Shown here piece after piece: positions 56,073 through 64,000 of a stretch of DNA of 64,000 nt. Origin of the DNA: Myxococcales bacterium (GTDB taxonomy: Bacteria; Myxococcota_A; Polyangia; Polyangiales; Ga0077539); NCBI GenBank assembly GCA_030652255.1, contig JAUSAZ010000108.1, positions 20,292 to 84,291 on the forward strand, read 5' to 3'. The position numbers and the translations under genes are program-made. Within the stretch, counting starts at the first letter, position 1; each line of letters starts with the position of its first letter. The notes beneath the pieces were generated by a model. That model was given only the letters and a program-made list of their open reading frames with translations, had not been told where the DNA came from and did no database searches.

Positions 56073-56834
56073 ATGTCGAAGAAGCCCCGCGTGAGCTCCG
56101 CCGAGGGGGAGAGCGAGTTTCTCGCCAGCTACGACCCCACGCGCTTCGAGCGCTTCTCCGTGGCCGTCGACGTGGTGCTGGTCGCCGCGCTGGAGGGCGA
56201 CCTCTCGACGCTGCTCGTGGTGCGCGACGAGCACCCCTACAAGGGTCTGCACGCGCTGCCCGGCGGCTTCCTGAAGAAGGACGAGACCCTGGAGGAGGCC
56301 GCGACCCGGGTGCTCCGCAGCAAGGCCAACATCGCCGGGGTGTACCTGGAGCAGCTCTACACCTTCGGCGAGCCGCGGCGCGACCCGCGCACCCGGGTGA
56401 TCTCGGTCGTGTACTACGCACTGGTCGACGAGGCGCGCTTCCGCGCCGCCGCGACGGGTGAGCGCCCGGTGCACAGCGCGCGCATCCGGGTGCCCTGGGA
56501 GGGCGAGACCGGCGGGCCGGTGAAGGTCGTCGACGAGAAGGGGAGGGCGCTGGCGCTCGCCTTCGACCACGCGGACATCGTGGGCATGGCCGTGAAGCGC
56601 CTGCGCGGAAAGCTCGACTACGCGCCGGTGGGCTTCCAGCTGCTGGGAGAGACCTTCACGCTGCTGGCGCTCCAGCGGGTGCACGAGACCGTGCTGGGTC
56701 GCCCCGTGAACAAGGACTCCTTCCGTCGCCGGATGCTGGCCTCGGGGCAGCTCGAGGCGACCGGGCGCTCCCAGAGCGGCGTCGATCACCGGCCCGCGGA
56801 GCTGTACCGCTTCGCGCGGCGCTCGGCGGTGTGA
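56073..56834 (+). CDS. nrtR: NrtR-type Nudix-related transcriptional regulator
   Basis: 253 residues. The Nudix-like domain (about 25-160) has LLVVRDEHPYKGLHALPGGF and GFLKKDETLEEAATRVLRSK, where the catalytic REUxEE of Nudix hydrolases is replaced, indicating ligand binding without hydrolysis. The C-terminal winged helix (about 175-250) shows FTLLALQRVHETVLGRPVNK, FRRRML and HRPAELYRF, which fit NrtR regulators of NAD synthesis. NrtR family members respond to ADP-ribose or similar NAD-derived ligands. As the last gene of the SPFH/NAD-kinase-like operon it probably represses the promoter at 54063-54094. Confidence 0.88.
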   Translation: MSKKPRVSSAEGESEFLASYDPTRFERFSVAVDVVLVAALEGDLSTLLVVRDEHPYKGLHALPGGFLKKDETLEEAATRVLRSKANIAGVYLEQLYTFGEPRRDPRTRVISVVYYALVDEARFRAAATGERPVHSARIRVPWEGETGGPVKVVDEKGRALALAFDHADIVGMAVKRLRGKLDYAPVGFQLLGETFTLLALQRVHETVLGRPVNKDSFRRRMLASGQLEATGRSQSGVDHRPAELYRFARRSAV

Positions 56835-56839
56835 GCGCC
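56818..56839. terminator. Possible bidirectional hairpin at the end of nrtR
   Basis: GGCGCTC and GAGCGCC make a 7-base-pair stem with an 8-base loop over the nrtR stop, at a convergent gene junction. A T-run is lacking. Confidence 0.3.
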
Positions 56840-56853
56840 GCTCAAACACACTC

Positions 56854-57368
56854 TCAGGCCACCAGCCAGATGCGCGCGGCGACCAGCGGCTCCTCGTCGG
56901 GGCAGCGCTCGGCATACCGGGCCACGTAAGCCTCCGCGGCGCTGCGCCCCGGGAAGAGCCCGTTGGCGTTGAGGGCCGCGCGGTCGACGTCGTCGGCCCC
57001 CTTGCCCAGCGGCGACCACCACGGCTCCATCAGCTCGAACACGTCCCAGCCGAGCAGCACCAGGCCCTCCGCGGGCGCCTCGGTGGCCACCGGCAGGGCG
57101 CCCGGCACCCACGGGCCGTTGGGCACCTCGAACACGATCACGTCGACCCCGGGGTGCCCGAGCTTGTGGGCCTCTTCGCGCAGCGCGAGGGCCTCGTCGA
57201 GGTCTTCGATGACGCCGTCGCCGTCGAGCACGCTGTCGCGGTAGCGCTCGGTGAGCACCCGGCCCTTGCCCTTGTGCTTCCACTTCCAGGCGTCGAGCGC
57301 CGGGCGGCACACGCCGCGGTACGCGCCCTCCAGCGGCGCCGCCTCGAGCACCAGCGCGCCGCGGTCGA

Positions 57369-57372
<4 letters not shown>
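56854..57372 (-). CDS. Hypothetical protein coupled to purA
   Basis: 172 residues, taken from TTG 57370-57372, which overlaps the purA stop by four bases; no other start fits. No signal peptide or membrane helix. Features seen are WKWKHKGKGRVLTERYRDSV, the acidic segment DGDGVIEDLDEAL and VIVFEVPNGPWVPG. I do not recognise the family. Because it is translationally coupled to purA, it may be coexpressed with purine synthesis; this is inference. Confidence 0.6.
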
Positions 57373-58643
<1,271 letters not shown>

Positions 58644-58759
58644 GCGCAGTTCTCCACGGACCTTAACCGGCGTTTGAAGCGGCGGCATCCTACGGGTTCG
58701 CCGCCCGGCTGGCGATGGTCGTTTGCAGGACGCGCCGTCCATGGGCTAGACGGGCCGAC

Positions 58760-59809
58760 GTGTCGATCCGACGGCTCCTCGTGTGGCCCCGACCCGACGC
58801 CGCGAACCCCTACCTCGCGCGGCTGGTGGGCTCCCTGCGCGCGCGCGGCGTCGACGTCGGCACGGCCCCCCGCCTCGCCCTCCACTGCGCCCTCCCGCGG
58901 GGCGCGCGGTGGCTGCACCTCCACTGGCCCGAGTGGATGATCCACCACCCCGACCGGCGCCTCTACCGCGCCCGCACGGCGTGGCTCATGGGCCTGCTCG
59001 ACCTCGCCCGCGCCCGCGGCCTCTCGCTCGCCTGGACGGCCCACAACCGCGTCGGCCACGACGACCCCCACCCCGACCTCGGCCTCGCCGCCCGCCGCGC
59101 CCTGCTCTCGCGCTGCGCCGTGGTCTTCGGCCATTTCCCCGGCGCCCACGCCGCGCTCTCCGCCCTCGGATTCACCGGCCGCTTCGTGCTCCAGCCCCAT
59201 CCCCACTCCGCCGACGACTACCCCGACCCCTTCGCCGACGCGCCCGCCCGGATGGGGTTTCGTCGCTCCCTCGGCGTGCCCGACGACGCGCTCCTGCTCG
59301 TGTCGCCCGGCTCGATGGAGCCCTACAAGCGCCTCCCCCTCGTCGCCCGCGCCCTGCGCGCGCTGCCCGACCGCCGCCTCGTCTGGATCCCCGTGGGCCG
59401 CGCCCCCGCCGCCGCGCTCGCCGCCCTCCAGGCCGCCGCCGGGGACGACGCCCGGCTGCGCCCGCGGCCCGGCTTCGCCTCCCGCGCGTCGCTCGCCTCG
59501 CTGGTCGCCGCCGCCGACGCCACGGTGCTCGCCCACCACGACCTCTTCACCTCCGGCAGCGCCGTGCTCTCCCTCACGCTGGGCACGCCCGTCATCGGTC
59601 CCCCGGAGCAGCACCTCGCCTCCTTCGCGGGCCACGACTACTTCCTCCCCTGGACGCCGCCCGACGCCGCACCCCTCGGCGCGCAGCTCGATCGCCTGCA
59701 CGGCCTCGCGCCCGCGGTGCGTGACGCCGCCCGCGCTGCGGTGATGGCGCACACCTGGGACGGCGCCGCGGCCACCGTCGACGAAGCCCTCTTCGGAGCC
59801 GCCGCGTGA
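58760..59809 (+). CDS. GT-B-type glycosyltransferase
   Basis: 349 residues from GTG 58760. RRLLVWPRPDAANPYLARL opens the N-domain, WLHLHWPEWMIHH and AWTAHNRVGHDDPH follow, and SPGSMEPYKRLPLV contains the donor-side Lys typical of GT4/GT1-like proteins. TLGTPVIGPPEQHLASF lies in the C-domain. It is the first gene of an operon of four, with a 4-base overlap (GTGA) into the next. It probably makes a lipid- or phosphoalcohol-linked glycan; donor unknown. Confidence 0.82.
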   Translation: MSIRRLLVWPRPDAANPYLARLVGSLRARGVDVGTAPRLALHCALPRGARWLHLHWPEWMIHHPDRRLYRARTAWLMGLLDLARARGLSLAWTAHNRVGHDDPHPDLGLAARRALLSRCAVVFGHFPGAHAALSALGFTGRFVLQPHPHSADDYPDPFADAPARMGFRRSLGVPDDALLLVSPGSMEPYKRLPLVARALRALPDRRLVWIPVGRAPAAALAALQAAAGDDARLRPRPGFASRASLASLVAAADATVLAHHDLFTSGSAVLSLTLGTPVIGPPEQHLASFAGHDYFLPWTPPDAAPLGAQLDRLHGLAPAVRDAARAAVMAHTWDGAAATVDEALFGAAA

Positions 59810-60960
59810 TCGGCGTGGTCTCCCTCGACAACGCGCCGGCGAAGAACATCGCGGGGCTCCCCCTCCCATTGCGCACCCTGCTGCTGGCGCAGGCCGAGGG
59901 CGCCGAGTGGCTCGGCGTGATGGGCGAGCGCGCCGAGGAGAGCGTCACCCGCTGGCGCGCCGACGACCGGGTGCGCGTCCCCCTGCGCGTGCTCACCGCG
60001 GCCCCGCCCGAGGAGCACCTCGCGGTCCGCGGCGACACGCTGCTCGACCGCGCGACGGTGCGCGCGCTGCTCGCGGCCCCGGCGGTGCTCTTCGACGGAA
60101 CCGAGGTGCTCGCGGTGCATCGCCGCGGCGGCCACGACGGCGGGCTCTTCGACGACGGCGGCGAAGGCTCCCTCCGCGACGTCACCGGCTGGCGGCGCGT
60201 GCGCAGCGCCGACGAGGCCACGGCGGCGGTCGACCACCTGTTGCAGTCGTTGCGCAAGCCGCAGGACGGGATGGTCTCGCGGGCCATCAACCGCACGCTC
60301 TCCCTCGCCGTCACCCGCGTGCTCTGCCGCACGGGCATGCGCCCCAACACGGTGTCCGTGGGCATCCTGGCCATCGGCGCGGTGGGGGCCTGGCTCGCCA
60401 CGCTCGGCACGCCGGGCGCGCTCGCGGTGGGGGGGCTGCTCTTCCAGGCGCAGTCGGTGCTCGACGGCTGCGACGGCGAGCTGGCCCGGCTCACCTTCCG
60501 CGGCTCGAAGGCCGGCGAGTGGATCGACACCGTCGGCGACGACCTCACCAACTACGCCTTCTTCGCGGGGATGACCGTCGGGCTCACGCGCGCGGGCCTC
60601 GGCCCCTGGTCGATGGTCTTCGGCGCGGTGGGCGTGCTCGCGGGCTTCGTCGCGTCGGGCATCGAGTACCGCTACCTCCTCGCCGTCGGGAGCGGCGACC
60701 TCACGAAGTACCCCCTCGGCTTCGGCGACGACCCCTCGGGCGCTGTCGAGGAGCGCGGCCTGCAGCGCCTGCTCGCCCGCGCGCGGCCCCTCTTCAAGCG
60801 CGACTTCTTCGTCTTCGCCACGATGCTCGCGACGGCCCTCGGTCGCTACGCCTCGCTGGTGATGCTCGGGCTCTTCGCGGCGGGCGCGCTCGTCACGCTC
60901 TCGGCGGTGCTTCGCTCGGAGTGGTCGCGCCGCGGCGCGCTGCCCGGAAAGACACCCTGA
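59806..60960 (+). CDS. CDP-alcohol phosphatidyltransferase with N-terminal extension
   Basis: 384 residues. The catalytic signature DG-x2-AR-x8-G-x3-D-x3-D is exact: D223, G224, A227, R228, G237, D241 and D245. About six membrane helices lie in residues 165-375. The first 150 residues (SLDNAPAKNIAGLPLPLRTL, LAVRGDTLLDRATV) resemble a MobA-like nucleotidyltransferase, as in archaeal-type bifunctional IPCT/DIPPS enzymes, but the GxGxR loop is not visible. It should transfer a phospho-alcohol from a CDP carrier, perhaps inositol phosphate, onto an acceptor. It is a member of the glycosyltransferase operon. Confidence 0.85.
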   Translation: MIGVVSLDNAPAKNIAGLPLPLRTLLLAQAEGAEWLGVMGERAEESVTRWRADDRVRVPLRVLTAAPPEEHLAVRGDTLLDRATVRALLAAPAVLFDGTEVLAVHRRGGHDGGLFDDGGEGSLRDVTGWRRVRSADEATAAVDHLLQSLRKPQDGMVSRAINRTLSLAVTRVLCRTGMRPNTVSVGILAIGAVGAWLATLGTPGALAVGGLLFQAQSVLDGCDGELARLTFRGSKAGEWIDTVGDDLTNYAFFAGMTVGLTRAGLGPWSMVFGAVGVLAGFVASGIEYRYLLAVGSGDLTKYPLGFGDDPSGAVEERGLQRLLARARPLFKRDFFVFATMLATALGRYASLVMLGLFAAGALVTLSAVLRSEWSRRGALPGKTP

Positions 60961-60963
60961 CCC

Positions 60964-62238
60964 ATGCCCGGCCGGGTGCTGATGGCCTCGTGGCTCTTTC
61001 CGCCGCACAGCTCCATCGGGGCCAAGCGCGCGTGGCGCTTCGCCCGGCACCTGCCGTCGCTGGGCTGGCGGCCGACGGTGCTCTCTCGCCGCGTCCCGCC
61101 GCCCGGCTCCTTCGACGCCTCGGACTGGACCCTTCCCCCCGAGGTCACGCTCAGCCCCACCTACGACGCCGCGTGGATGAGCCTGCTCGCCGACCGCGGC
61201 GCCCGCGCGGTCGATCGCTCTGCCACCCAGCCCATCGCCGCCGAGGCCCTCCGCCGCCCGCTCGCCGCGCGCCTCCAGGAGCGATGGGACCGCTTCGTCG
61301 ACGCCGTGGTGCCGATGGAGACGGCCATCATCCACGCGCCCCACGCGGCCCGCGAGCTCGACCGCCTGCTGCCCTCGCACGACCTGCTCTGGACCACGAG
61401 CTACCCCTATCACACGCACGCCATCGGCCTCGCCGCGGCCCGGCGCCACCGCCGCCCCTGGGTCGCCGACCTGCGCGACCCCTGGACCCCCAACTGGGTG
61501 CACCGTCGGAAGTCCGCGCCCGTGCGCGCCATCGAGGCCCGCTACGAGCGGGCCGTGTACGAGGCCGCCGACGCGATCGTGGTGACCACCGAGACCCTCG
61601 CCGCCCTCGACCGCGAGCGCTTTCCGCAGTGGGCAGGGAAGATCCACTGCGTGCACAACAGCTTCGACGGCGAGGCCATCGAGCCCGCCGCGCGCACCAC
61701 GCCCGAGGGCCCCGCGCGCTGGGTGCACTTCGGCAACGTGTACGGCCCGTGGTCGCTGGAGACGGTGTTCCGGGCGATGGCGCGGCGGCCGGGGCGGGTG
61801 CTGCTCGACAACCACGGCAAGCTCTCCGACCGCGACCGCGACCTCGCGGCCTCGCTCGGGCTCACGGCCTCGGTGCGGGTGCTTCCGACGCTGCCCTTCG
61901 CCGAGGGCATGGCGCGCCTGCAGGCCGCCGACGCCCTGGTGCTCGCCGCGTGGAACCACCCCGATGCTGGGCTCTTCCTCCAGGGCAAGCTCTACGACTA
62001 CCTGCGCGCGGGCAGACCCATCGTGGCCGAGTCGGCGCAGCGCGAGGTCTGCGACATCGTGCGACGCACCGGCGCGGGCCACGTGATCGCCCCCGGCGAT
62101 GCCGACGCGATGACCGCGGTGATCGATGGCGCCGCGGTGGTGCCGACGAGGGACGCCGCGGCGGTGCGGTACTTCTCGGCGGCCGAGGCGAGCGGGCGGC
62201 TGGCGGCGATCTTCGACGACCTGATGCGGAGGCGGTGA
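60964..62238 (+). CDS. Glycosyltransferase family 4-like
   Basis: 424 residues. The start MPGRVLMASWLFPPHSSIG carries an FPP...G acceptor loop usual in GT4. PWVADLRDPWTPNWVH, DAIVVTTETLAALDR, IHCVHNSFDGEAIE and KLYDYLRAGRPIVAES complete the GT-B pattern (K/Y-L-RAGRP at the donor site). It lies three bases after the CDP-alcohol transferase stop. Acceptor and donor are unknown. Confidence 0.87.
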   Translation: MPGRVLMASWLFPPHSSIGAKRAWRFARHLPSLGWRPTVLSRRVPPPGSFDASDWTLPPEVTLSPTYDAAWMSLLADRGARAVDRSATQPIAAEALRRPLAARLQERWDRFVDAVVPMETAIIHAPHAARELDRLLPSHDLLWTTSYPYHTHAIGLAAARRHRRPWVADLRDPWTPNWVHRRKSAPVRAIEARYERAVYEAADAIVVTTETLAALDRERFPQWAGKIHCVHNSFDGEAIEPAARTTPEGPARWVHFGNVYGPWSLETVFRAMARRPGRVLLDNHGKLSDRDRDLAASLGLTASVRVLPTLPFAEGMARLQAADALVLAAWNHPDAGLFLQGKLYDYLRAGRPIVAESAQREVCDIVRRTGAGHVIAPGDADAMTAVIDGAAVVPTRDAAAVRYFSAAEASGRLAAIFDDLMRRR

Positions 62239-62242
62239 GGCG

Positions 62243-63190
62243 ATGGACCTGTTCGTGACGGTGGTGCTGCGCTCGTACAACCGCCTTGGGGAACTGGGCG
62301 CCCTGGTGCGCAACGTCCTCGGCCAGGACCACCCCCGCTTCGAGGTGCTCATCGTGGACTCCACGCCGGGCGTCACCGAGGACGACATCCGCCGCGCCGT
62401 GGGCGTGACCGACGATCGCCTGCGGGTGGTGCAGACCCCCGCGCGGGGCTGCGCCGCGGCGGCCAACGTCGGGATGCGCCACGCGCGCGGCGACGTGGTG
62501 GCCTCGGTCGACGACGACGACGTGCCCGTCGGCAGCGGCTGGCTGAGCGCGCTCACGGCGCCGCTGGCCGACCCGCTGTGCCTCGGCGTCAACGGCCGGA
62601 TGGACTACGTGGGCGAAGGGGAGGCGCGCGTTCCGCGGGTGCGCTCGGGCTGGCTGCGCGACCGCTGGATGCTGTCCTACGGGCCCTTCAAGAAGCCCAG
62701 GGTGTTCCCGGGCTCACCCAACCCGAAGCGCGGCATCGGGTGGCTCACGGGCGGCAACGCGGCGCTGCGGCGCGAGGCCTGGGCCCGCGGCGGGGGCTGG
62801 GACGAGTTCATCGGCTACCACAACGAGCACTCGCTCTTCCTGCGCCTCGCGAGCCGGATGAAGGCAGGGGAGTACCTCGCCTACGCTCCGGAGGCGCGGA
62901 TGCTCATCCGCCGCGACGTGGCCGGTGGCCTGGAGCACCGCACGGTGATCGACCCGCAGGAGCGCGTGGACACCGTGGCGAAGTATTACCTCTGGCTCGT
63001 CGCGCCGGAGTACCCGCTGCGGGTGTGGGGGCTGTTGCCGGTGTTCTTCCCGTACTTCGTGCTCGACGCGGGCATCCACGCGGCGGAGCAGGCGGAGCAC
63101 TCCCGGGCCGACCTCGTGCGGCAGTTCGTGAAGGGCGTACGCCTCGCGCCGGCGGCCTTCGTGCGCCACGCCCTGCGCTCGCCGGGGTGA
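62243..63190 (+). CDS. Glycosyltransferase family 2
   Basis: 315 residues. VTVVLRSYNRLGELGALV is the GT2 first strand, VLIVDSTPG follows, and VASVDDDDVPVG gives the DxD metal site. GCAAAANVGMRHARGDV is the UDP-sugar region. The C-terminal part has a hydrophobic run (VWGLLPVFFPYFVLDA) that may associate with the membrane. GGAGG lies near the start ATG at 62243. It ends the operon before the Cys-rich gene. Confidence 0.9.
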   Translation: MDLFVTVVLRSYNRLGELGALVRNVLGQDHPRFEVLIVDSTPGVTEDDIRRAVGVTDDRLRVVQTPARGCAAAANVGMRHARGDVVASVDDDDVPVGSGWLSALTAPLADPLCLGVNGRMDYVGEGEARVPRVRSGWLRDRWMLSYGPFKKPRVFPGSPNPKRGIGWLTGGNAALRREAWARGGGWDEFIGYHNEHSLFLRLASRMKAGEYLAYAPEARMLIRRDVAGGLEHRTVIDPQERVDTVAKYYLWLVAPEYPLRVWGLLPVFFPYFVLDAGIHAAEQAEHSRADLVRQFVKGVRLAPAAFVRHALRSPG

Positions 63191-64000
63191 GGCCAATAGG
63201 GGGACCAACGGGGCACCGTCGTCGGCACGGATTTGCTCGGGTTTACCGAGAACCCATTACCCGTAGTACCCGCTCCCGCGAGCGTTGGCAGGAGCTCCCT
63301 GAACGCTGCCTTGGCCTCACGGGCTGCGGCACCGCCTGCGTCAACGCGCAGACCGACAACGCCAACTGCGGCACGTGCGGTCGCGTCTGCGGCACCGGCA
63401 CGAGCTGCCTCCCGGGCAACTGCCTCGCGGCGTGCGCGACGGGCACCACCCGCTGTGGCACCTCGACGAGGTGTACGAGCACGCAAACCGACAACGCCAA
63501 CTGCGGCGCGTGCGGCACGGCCTGCCCGACGGGTCAGTCGTGCAGCGCCGGGGCGTGCTGCCCGCCGTGCACCACCGGGCTCACCCGCTTCGGCGCGACG
63601 TGCGTGAACACCACCTACGACCTCGCGAGCTGCGGCACCTGCGGGCGCGCGTGCGGCGCTGGCGAGGCGTGCACGTCGAGCGTGTGCGCGAGCGCCACCA
63701 GGTACACCGGAACGCTCTCGGGCATCGGCCGCGGGGACTTCCGCATCCAGTTCTTCATCACGACGACGAGCACGCGGCTGATGGAGGTGATCTCGCAGCG
63801 CACGGGGTGCGCGGGCAACCTGTTCTGGGACATTCGCCTGACGCCCACCGGCGCGCGGAGCGTGGAGACCGGCGACTGCGGCCCGGTGCCGTGCTCGGGC
63901 TACACCGCGCTGTCGAGCCCCGGCCGCGTGAACGACGGCGTGCGGCACAACGTGCTCGTGACGCGGCGCTCGGGCGTGCTGTCGATCAGCGTCGACGGCG
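63187..64000 (+). CDS. Cys-rich repeat plus LamG-like protein, 5' end doubtful, cut by window edge
   Basis: The frame runs without a stop to the right edge. From about 63304 it encodes Cys-rich repeats (LTGCGTACVNAQTDNANCG, TQTDNANCGACGTACPTGQ and CGTCGRACGAGEACTS), typical of secreted myxobacterial proteins, and from about 63690 a beta-rich domain resembling LamG (RIQFFITTTSTRLMEVISQ). A GTG at 63187 overlaps the GT2 stop (GTGA), but the first 40 residues are Arg-rich with no signal peptide. Such proteins are normally exported, so the 5' end may be deleted or fused. Function is unknown. Confidence 0.5.
   Translation, partial: MRPIGGPTGHRRRHGFARVYREPITRSTRSRERWQELPERCLGLTGCGTACVNAQTDNANCGTCGRVCGTGTSCLPGNCLAACATGTTRCGTSTRCTSTQTDNANCGACGTACPTGQSCSAGACCPPCTTGLTRFGATCVNTTYDLASCGTCGRACGAGEACTSSVCASATRYTGTLSGIGRGDFRIQFFITTTSTRLMEVISQRTGCAGNLFWDIRLTPTGARSVETGDCGPVPCSGYTALSSPGRVNDGVRHNVLVTRRSGVLSISVDG

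Overview
The window is a very GC-rich chromosomal segment with densely packed genes on both strands. It most likely comes from a myxobacterium (Myxococcota, probably Polyangia). Supporting signs are two proteins ending in a MYXO-CTERM-like tail (Gly-Cys-Gly-Cys, hydrophobic helix, Arg cluster), a DUF4215-type CDDGN repeat, a NIDO-like secreted protein, thrombospondin type-3 repeats, a Cys-rich QTDNANCG repeat protein, an eukaryote-like Ser/Thr kinase with a Pro-rich linker, and many lipoproteins. The species assignment is inference. No rRNA, tRNA, CRISPR array, insertion sequence or prophage is visible.

Region 1 (1-19557) is an exopolysaccharide locus. It encodes precursor enzymes (wecB for UDP-ManNAc; gmd and fcl for GDP-L-fucose), three glycosyltransferase-like proteins, two asparagine-synthase-type amidotransferases, two GNAT proteins, a methyltransferase, a two-domain formyltransferase-like/beta-propeller protein, a Wzy/ligase-type membrane protein with a TPR tail, and a tyrosine autokinase (Wzc/BY-kinase) with a C-terminal Tyr cluster. 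The minus-strand block from the methyltransferase down to the 3119 GNAT reads as one long transcription direction; wzy and the kinase gene face away from it. No flippase, initiating phosphoglycosyl transferase or Wza porin is seen, so the locus probably continues past the left edge.

Region 2 (19562-29815) holds two surface/secreted proteins on the minus strand, then leuS, a propeller lipoprotein, a FemAB-like acyltransferase, clpS and clpA on the plus strand. The FemAB-like gene sits 6 bases before clpS, a possible link to N-degron proteolysis.

Region 3 (29932-48735) is a mix of envelope and metabolism genes: a cupredoxin and CopA copper ATPase, a metzincin lipoprotein, a PDZ lipoprotein, a TSP3/OmpA-like outer-membrane protein, an MCE/MlaD protein with a long C-terminal beta-rich part, a MYXO-CTERM protein, a DEDDh exonuclease, a LytS/LytTR two-component pair, a DUF2934 protein with a histone-H1-like tail, an M28 peptidase, a DUF2167 protein, glucokinase, a methyltransferase and hisC.

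Region 4 (48789-58643) has a Ser/Thr kinase, ridA with a coupled unknown gene, an ankyrin protein, a methyltransferase, and a compact cassette: SPFH protein, NAD-kinase-like protein, NrtR-type Nudix regulator. The cassette is preceded by a 25-base AT-rich imperfect palindrome overlapping a sigma70-like promoter. purA with a coupled unknown gene follows on the minus strand. This cassette is the best candidate in the window for an under-described system, probably NAD(P)-linked.

Region 5 (58760-64000) is a second glycan operon (three glycosyltransferases plus a CDP-alcohol phosphotransferase with an N-terminal extension) ending in a Cys-rich gene that lacks a recognisable 5' end and runs off the window.
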